The notes under the pieces were generated by a model. The model saw only the letters and a program-made list of their open reading frames with translations. It ran no database searches and had not been told where the DNA came from. Shown here piece after piece: positions 7,112 through 10,752 of a DNA stretch of 10,752 nucleotides. The first letter of the stretch is position 1, and every line of letters starts with the position of its first letter. The position numbers and the translations under genes are program-made. Source of the DNA: a bacterium BMS3Bbin02 (lineage in GTDB: Bacteria; Actinomycetota; Acidimicrobiia; Spongiisociales; UBA5794); NCBI GenBank assembly GCA_002898115.1, contig BDTL01000072.1, forward strand, positions 1 through 10,752, given 5' to 3'.

Positions 7112-7979
7112 TCCGCTCCCGGTCGCGGATCGGCCACTGGTATCCCCACGGACTCGTGCGACGGTTCGCGTCCGCAGATCCGTCGGATGGGTCATTCTTG
7201 GGGTATTGGGACTCACCATGATCTTCCCATTCGCATGGAGCCTTTCGACATCATTTCAGGGCACGGATCGCCTTCTCCAGGTTCCCCCGCAGCTCATACC
7301 GGAGTCGCCGACACTCGATGCCTACCGCCGCGTAGCCGAGGTGATCCCCCTCGTTCGAATAGTCATCAACTCCATTGTGGTGTCTGTCTCAGTGACGGTT
7401 CTTCAGATCGTGACGAGCGCCCTCGCCGGATATGGCCTCGCCCGTTTCAAGTTCAAGGGCCGTCAGGTTCTCTTCCTGCTCTATCTGGGGACCCTGATGG
7501 TGCCGTCGCAGGTCACGATCGTTCCGCTGTTTATCGGGATGAGTCAGCTCGGGTGGCTCAATTCTCTTCAAGCGCTGATCCTTCCCATGATCGCGAGCGC
7601 CTTCGGGGTGTTCCTGTTCCGGCAGTACTTCTTGCAGATGCCCGACGAGATGGAGGAGGCAGCCGCGATCGACGGCGCCGGACCCTGGCGGACCTTTTGG
7701 AAAGTCGCGTTTCCTTATGCTCGCCCGGTGGCCGCAACCCATGGGATTCTCGCCTTCATGGCATCGTGGAACTCCTTCCTGTGGCCCCTGTTCATCGCTC
7801 GAGACGAGCAATCGATGACGCTTCCCGTCGGGCTTGCCTCGCTCCACGGTAGATATCAGACCGACTGGAACCTGGTCATGGCGGGGTCCGTCATCGCGGT
7901 CGTACCGGTGATTCTGGTGTTTGCCGCCATGCAGCGGCACATTGCCGCGGGCCTACTCCTCGGTGGTGTGAACCGATGA
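7101..7979 (+). CDS. ABC sugar transporter permease, MalG/UgpE type
   Basis: This 292-residue inner-membrane protein is the second CUT1 permease. After a longer hydrophilic N-terminus (about 27 residues, basic), it has hydrophobic segments near 28-50, 86-110, 123-147, 152-175, 208-232 and 258-280. The EAA loop EEAAAIDGAGPWRTFWKVAF is at 185-204, and the protein ends in QRHIAAGLLLGGVNR, the usual MalG-type tail. The start ATG is preceded by GAAGGTGG at 7086-7093, inside the end of permease 1. It should form a heterodimer with that protein. No nucleotide-binding subunit gene is present in the window; many actinobacteria use one shared ATPase (MsiK type) for several sugar importers, which would fit. 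Confidence 0.92.
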   Translation: MAGSPLPVADRPLVSPRTRATVRVRRSVGWVILGVLGLTMIFPFAWSLSTSFQGTDRLLQVPPQLIPESPTLDAYRRVAEVIPLVRIVINSIVVSVSVTVLQIVTSALAGYGLARFKFKGRQVLFLLYLGTLMVPSQVTIVPLFIGMSQLGWLNSLQALILPMIASAFGVFLFRQYFLQMPDEMEEAAAIDGAGPWRTFWKVAFPYARPVAATHGILAFMASWNSFLWPLFIARDEQSMTLPVGLASLHGRYQTDWNLVMAGSVIAVVPVILVFAAMQRHIAAGLLLGGVNR

Positions 7980-8077
7980 AAGCGACTACCTCACGTTCTT
8001 TGTACCTCAGCCATATTGGGTATCGAACTCTCCCGCGAGATACCTGAAGAAACCAGCCGGGAGGAAGGAAAAGGAAC
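7980..8077 (+). other. Gap before the binding-protein gene: ribosome-binding site and weak hairpin
   Basis: This 98-bp gap is the longest inside the transporter cluster. It contains a purine-rich ribosome-binding region, GGGAGGAAGGAAAAGGAAC at about 8059-8077, directly before the ATG. GGTATC at 8019-8024 can pair with GATACC at 8039-8044 over a 14-nt loop, a weak hairpin. No clear promoter and no copy of the TTATTT/AAATAA operator were seen, so the binding-protein gene probably shares the upstream transcript. Confidence 0.35.
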
Positions 8078-9415
8078 ATGAAAAAACGAATACTGATATT
8101 GGTCGGTGTGATGGCGCTACTTGCTGCCGCGTGTGGCGGGGGCGCATCGACGACGACCACAACAACGACGGCAGAAGAGGCAACCGCCCCGACTACGACA
8201 GAGGCACCAGCCGAACCGACAACGACCCAAGCAACGACGACCGCGGCACCAGCCGAACCGACAACGATCCGGTACTTTACGTTCTCGGCTGCGCCGGACA
8301 ATCTCGACGTTCTCGATGAGATGATCGCCGCGTTCGAGGCGCAGAACCCCGATGTCAAAGTCGAGGTAGAGACGGCACCCTTCGGAGACTACTTCACGTT
8401 GTTGCAGACCCAAATAGCGGGTAATGATGCTCCCGACGCGTTTGAGCTCAACTTTGAGAACTTCGTGTCGTTCGCCTCGAAGGGCGTCCTAGCCGACCTC
8501 GGTCCTCTAACCGCAGCAGACTCGGACTTCGATGGTGCAGCGTACTACCAACGGGCTTTCGATGCCTTTGCGATCGACGGCACTCAGTACGCCCTGCCTG
8601 AGAGTTACTCGACCGTGATGCTGTTCTACAACAAGGACCTGTTCGATCAAGCCGGGATTGCATACCCGAATGACAACTGGACCTGGACCGACGAACGCGC
8701 TGCTGCCGAAGCAATCAATGCATTGGGTGACAACGTGTGGGGCTCGTTCGCAGGTGTTCACTTCTGGGAGTTCTACAAAGCTGCCGCGCAGAGCGGGTGT
8801 TCGTTCTTCACCGGGGATCAGGTGACGGTGAACGGTGCGGGTTGTGTTGAGGCTCTGGACTTCATGATCGGTAACGTGACGAGCGGCGTGCAGCCCTCGG
8901 CAGCGGACATGGGCGGTGTCTCCGACGGCGACATGTTCCTCAATGGTGAGCTTGGCATGATCACCACAGGTATCTGGATGTTTGGCGCCTTCGCCGATGC
9001 CCCATTTGAGTGGGACGTCGTGGTCGAGCCGGGCAACACCCAGGGCGGAAGTCACTTCTTTGCGAACGGTGTCGGCGTCTCGGCCGCATCCGACAAACAA
9101 GAGGCTGCCTACCGCTGGCTGCGGTTCTTCACGTCGAGTGATGAATCTGCGAAGCTCCGCATCGCGGCTTCATGGGAGCTACCTACTCTGACGGACCAGA
9201 GCTTGTATGACGCCTACCTCGCGGCTACGCCCCCGGCGAACCGTGAAGCAGTCCTGAAATCATTGGAGAACGTTGTCGTTCCACCGGTGATCGAGCGTCA
9301 AAACGAGATGCAGGATCTGCTCAATGGACTCATCGAGCGGGCCCTGGCTGGCGAAATGACCTCACAGGAAGCCCTTGATCAGGCGAAGACCGAGATCGAA
9401 GCCCTCCTGAACTAA
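8078..9415 (+). CDS. Lipoprotein sugar-binding protein of the ABC importer (extracellular solute-binding protein family 1)
   Basis: The 445-residue precursor has a lipoprotein signal peptide (MKKRILILVGVMALLAAAC) with acceptor Cys19. A Thr/Ala/Pro/Glu-rich linker follows (about 24-63), then a binding domain opening with TIRYFTFSAAPDNLDVLDEM. The segments VLDEMIAAFEAQNPDVKVEVE (78-98), GDYFTLLQTQIAGNDAPDAF (103-122), YALPESYSTVMLFYNKDLFDQAGI (171-194) and NGELGMITTGIWMFG are typical of CUT1 sugar-binding proteins. Aromatic clusters such as NWTWT (200-204) and HFWEFY (228-233) could line a sugar site. Cys241 and Cys256 could form a disulfide outside the cell. It should capture the sugar and deliver it to the two permeases encoded upstream. 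It comes after the permeases, whereas binding proteins are often encoded first. The substrate is unknown. Confidence 0.93.
   Translation: MKKRILILVGVMALLAAACGGGASTTTTTTTAEEATAPTTTEAPAEPTTTQATTTAAPAEPTTIRYFTFSAAPDNLDVLDEMIAAFEAQNPDVKVEVETAPFGDYFTLLQTQIAGNDAPDAFELNFENFVSFASKGVLADLGPLTAADSDFDGAAYYQRAFDAFAIDGTQYALPESYSTVMLFYNKDLFDQAGIAYPNDNWTWTDERAAAEAINALGDNVWGSFAGVHFWEFYKAAAQSGCSFFTGDQVTVNGAGCVEALDFMIGNVTSGVQPSAADMGGVSDGDMFLNGELGMITTGIWMFGAFADAPFEWDVVVEPGNTQGGSHFFANGVGVSAASDKQEAAYRWLRFFTSSDESAKLRIAASWELPTLTDQSLYDAYLAATPPANREAVLKSLENVVVPPVIERQNEMQDLLNGLIERALAGEMTSQEALDQAKTEIEALLN
8203..8267 (+). repeat. 23-bp direct repeat in the lipoprotein linker
   Basis: Bases 8203-8225 are repeated exactly at 8245-8267, 42 nt apart, so the reading frame is kept. 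Both copies encode APAEPTT within the linker after the lipid anchor. This looks like an in-frame duplication of a 14-residue unit (TEAPAEPTTTQATT-like) and suggests that linker length can change by slippage or recombination. Confidence 0.8.
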
Positions 9416-9432
9416 GCGCGTTCGCCACCCTC

Positions 9433-9471
9433 AGTGGGGGTGAAGCAGCACGCATCTGCTTCACCCCCACT
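9433..9471. terminator. Perfect 16-bp stem hairpin between binding-protein and GH31 genes
   Basis: AGTGGGGGTGAAGCAG at 9433-9448 is the exact reverse complement of 9456-9471, around a 7-nt loop CACGCAT. It begins 17 nt after the binding-protein stop. The stem is long and GC-rich, but the bases after it (CACTATCTATCC) contain no T-run in either direction, so it is not a textbook intrinsic terminator. It may be a U-less terminator, a partial attenuator, or a 3' stabiliser that keeps binding-protein message abundant relative to the downstream gene, as intercistronic hairpins after malE-type genes do. Confidence 0.7.
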
Positions 9472-9493
9472 CACTATCTATCCGGAGTTGACA

Positions 9494-10752
9494 TTGGTTG
9501 ACCTGTTGATCCACGATCCCGCTGGTGATCACAACCCCTACGATGCCGTGCCGTGGTCTCGTGACCCATTGGTCCCCACCACACAAGATGCCATAACAGT
9601 CGGTGTACGCACCACAACAAATTTTGAGTCGGTTGTTATTGAACTGAACAGCGCCGACGACACCTCTACCGCTCTGCTCAAGAATGATTCCGGCACCTGG
9701 ACCGGGACGATAGATCCGCTCGATGGTGATGCCCGCTACCGGTTCCTTGGGTCTTTGCCGGACACAGAACGCAATGAGGTCACCGAATGGTTTGACCTCC
9801 CGGTGGCCCGATGGAATACCGTACGGTTCACGTCTCTCGCAACCATCGGAACATCCATCGAGGCCTCGGGCAACGATGCTCTACTGCGTATTAACACCAA
9901 ACAGCGAGGTGTACTCGACTGGGTGATTGCAAACGGGAGCGACGACGGACCTCCGGGGGAGACATGCACGAGCGCGGGTTGGACGGCTGTATTAGTCGAC
10001 GGCAGTCTCGCTCTGTCCAGCGAACTCGGCACCATCACCCTCGCTGTTGAGGGTTGTCGCATCGGCGACGAAATCAGTGCCTGGCGCCTGGTGTGGGACC
10101 TCGACAACGAGGAGCTCCTGTTCGGAACCGGGGAGCGCTTCGACACCGTCAATCAGCGTGGCAAGGCTCCGGACGTTCGCGTCTACGAGCAGTACAAGCA
10201 GCAAGGTGGGCGAACATATTTTCCTCTGCCGTGGCTGTGGTCCACCCGCGGATATGGCCTCGCCATCGACGGGAAGTCTCGAATCTCCTACGACCTCGGT
10301 GTTACCGCGCAGGACCGGGCCTCTGCGACGATCCCGACTCAATCAGGAGCGTCCGGTCGCTGGTACTTCGGGAAGCCAAAGGCTCTGGTACAAGCGTACG
10401 TTCACGATACCGGGCGGCCTTCACCGCTCCCGGTATGGGGATATGGGCCGTGGATGTCCGGAAACGAATGGAACACTGACCGGCGGGTTCGCGAGGTTGT
10501 GGAACGTTCGGTTGCTGAAGGCATCCCGGCGTCAGTCATAGTCATTGAGGCATGGGCAGACGAAGTCACCTTCTACCTTTTCAACGGGGCCACCCACGAG
10601 GTCGTCGACGGGGATACCGCAGTTACGGCTGACTCGATGCGGTACGGGACCGAATGGCCCGGTCCGGCAGGGTTGGTCGATTGGCTTCACGAGCCGGGGG
10701 TGCGGGTTCTGCTCTGGCAGATTCCACTCCTAAAAGACGTGGAAGGCCACGC
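9494..10752 (+). CDS. Glycoside hydrolase family 31 enzyme (partial, runs off the right edge)
   Basis: An open frame continues to the window end (419 codons plus 2 nt). The likely start is TTG 9494, with GGAG at 9484-9487 six nt upstream; the frame is also open further upstream, through the hairpin, so the start is not certain. Residues about 1-290 form the N-terminal beta-sandwich region and include FGTGERFDTVNQRGK and FPLPWLW, both characteristic of GH31. The barrel begins at PLPVWGYGPWMS, followed by VREVVERSVAEGIPASVIVI, EAWADEVTFYLFNGA and a VRVLLWQIPLL strand. The catalytic nucleophile and acid/base Asp lie beyond the window. GH31 members hydrolyse alpha-glucosides, alpha-xylosides and related bonds with retention. 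There is no signal peptide, so it probably acts in the cytoplasm on the imported sugar. The family call is firm; the substrate is open. Confidence 0.85.
   Translation, partial: MVDLLIHDPAGDHNPYDAVPWSRDPLVPTTQDAITVGVRTTTNFESVVIELNSADDTSTALLKNDSGTWTGTIDPLDGDARYRFLGSLPDTERNEVTEWFDLPVARWNTVRFTSLATIGTSIEASGNDALLRINTKQRGVLDWVIANGSDDGPPGETCTSAGWTAVLVDGSLALSSELGTITLAVEGCRIGDEISAWRLVWDLDNEELLFGTGERFDTVNQRGKAPDVRVYEQYKQQGGRTYFPLPWLWSTRGYGLAIDGKSRISYDLGVTAQDRASATIPTQSGASGRWYFGKPKALVQAYVHDTGRPSPLPVWGYGPWMSGNEWNTDRRVREVVERSVAEGIPASVIVIEAWADEVTFYLFNGATHEVVDGDTAVTADSMRYGTEWPGPAGLVDWLHEPGVRVLLWQIPLLKDVEGH

Noticed and set aside
8019..8044. GGTATC/GATACC hairpin before the binding-protein gene
   Set aside because: Only 6 paired bases with a 14-nt loop; not strong enough to claim as a regulatory element, so it is only mentioned in the gap description.
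9488..9493. TTGACA, a perfect -35 hexamer just before the GH31 gene
   Set aside because: No -10-like hexamer follows at 16-18 bp, and it lies between the GGAG ribosome-binding site and the proposed TTG start, so it would direct transcription from inside the gene.
9736..10152. Minus-strand and alternative-frame open readings over the GH31 region (also 10047-10541)
   Set aside because: The uninterrupted frame from 9494 to the window end carries clear GH31 motifs; the others are shadows rich in Arg, Ser and Pro.

Overview
The window comes from a GC-rich bacterium, most likely an actinomycete-type lineage; Acidimicrobiia or a related uncultured actinobacterium is my best guess from general knowledge. 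The reasons are two lipoproteins with an AAC-G lipobox followed by long Thr/Ala/Pro-rich linkers, frequent GTG and TTG starts, gene starts that look leaderless, and an ABC sugar importer with no ATPase gene beside it. No RNA genes, insertion sequences, CRISPR arrays or phage genes were seen.

Layout. Positions 1-793 (+): the last codons of an unidentified gene overlap a small DUF2783-like gene by ATGA, followed by a four-helix membrane protein. Positions 838-2139 (-): a TTG-initiated secreted lipoprotein with a SPOR-like segment and a beta-propeller-like C-terminal part. Positions 2298-4778 (+): an HrpB-type DEAH-box helicase, best started at an ATG 63 nt downstream of the longest-frame GTG. 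Positions 4920-10752 (+): a carbohydrate-uptake locus made of a ROK-family repressor, two CUT1-type permeases, a lipoprotein sugar-binding protein and a family GH31 glycosidase. The glycosidase runs off the right edge of the window.

How the sugar locus works together (inference). The ROK protein has a winged-helix N-terminus and the ROK zinc motif, but lacks the DxGGT phosphate loop of ROK kinases, so it should be a sugar-sensing repressor. Its gene is first in the cluster. A near-perfect 25-bp palindrome with TTATTT/AAATAA ends, like the Mlc/NagC box, is centred on the first base of its ATG and covers the predicted -10. One operator could therefore control the repressor and the whole transporter cluster. 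The repressor overlaps permease 1 by 4 nt and permease 1 overlaps permease 2 by 11 nt, which implies translational coupling. A perfect 16-bp hairpin lies after the binding-protein gene and before the GH31 gene, where it could terminate, attenuate or stabilise transcripts. The imported sugar is probably an alpha-linked glycoside, but the window does not fix the substrate.

I see no wholly new system. The best leads are the operator centred on a leaderless start, the intercistronic hairpin, and the divergent GH31 enzyme with its unusual first barrel strand.
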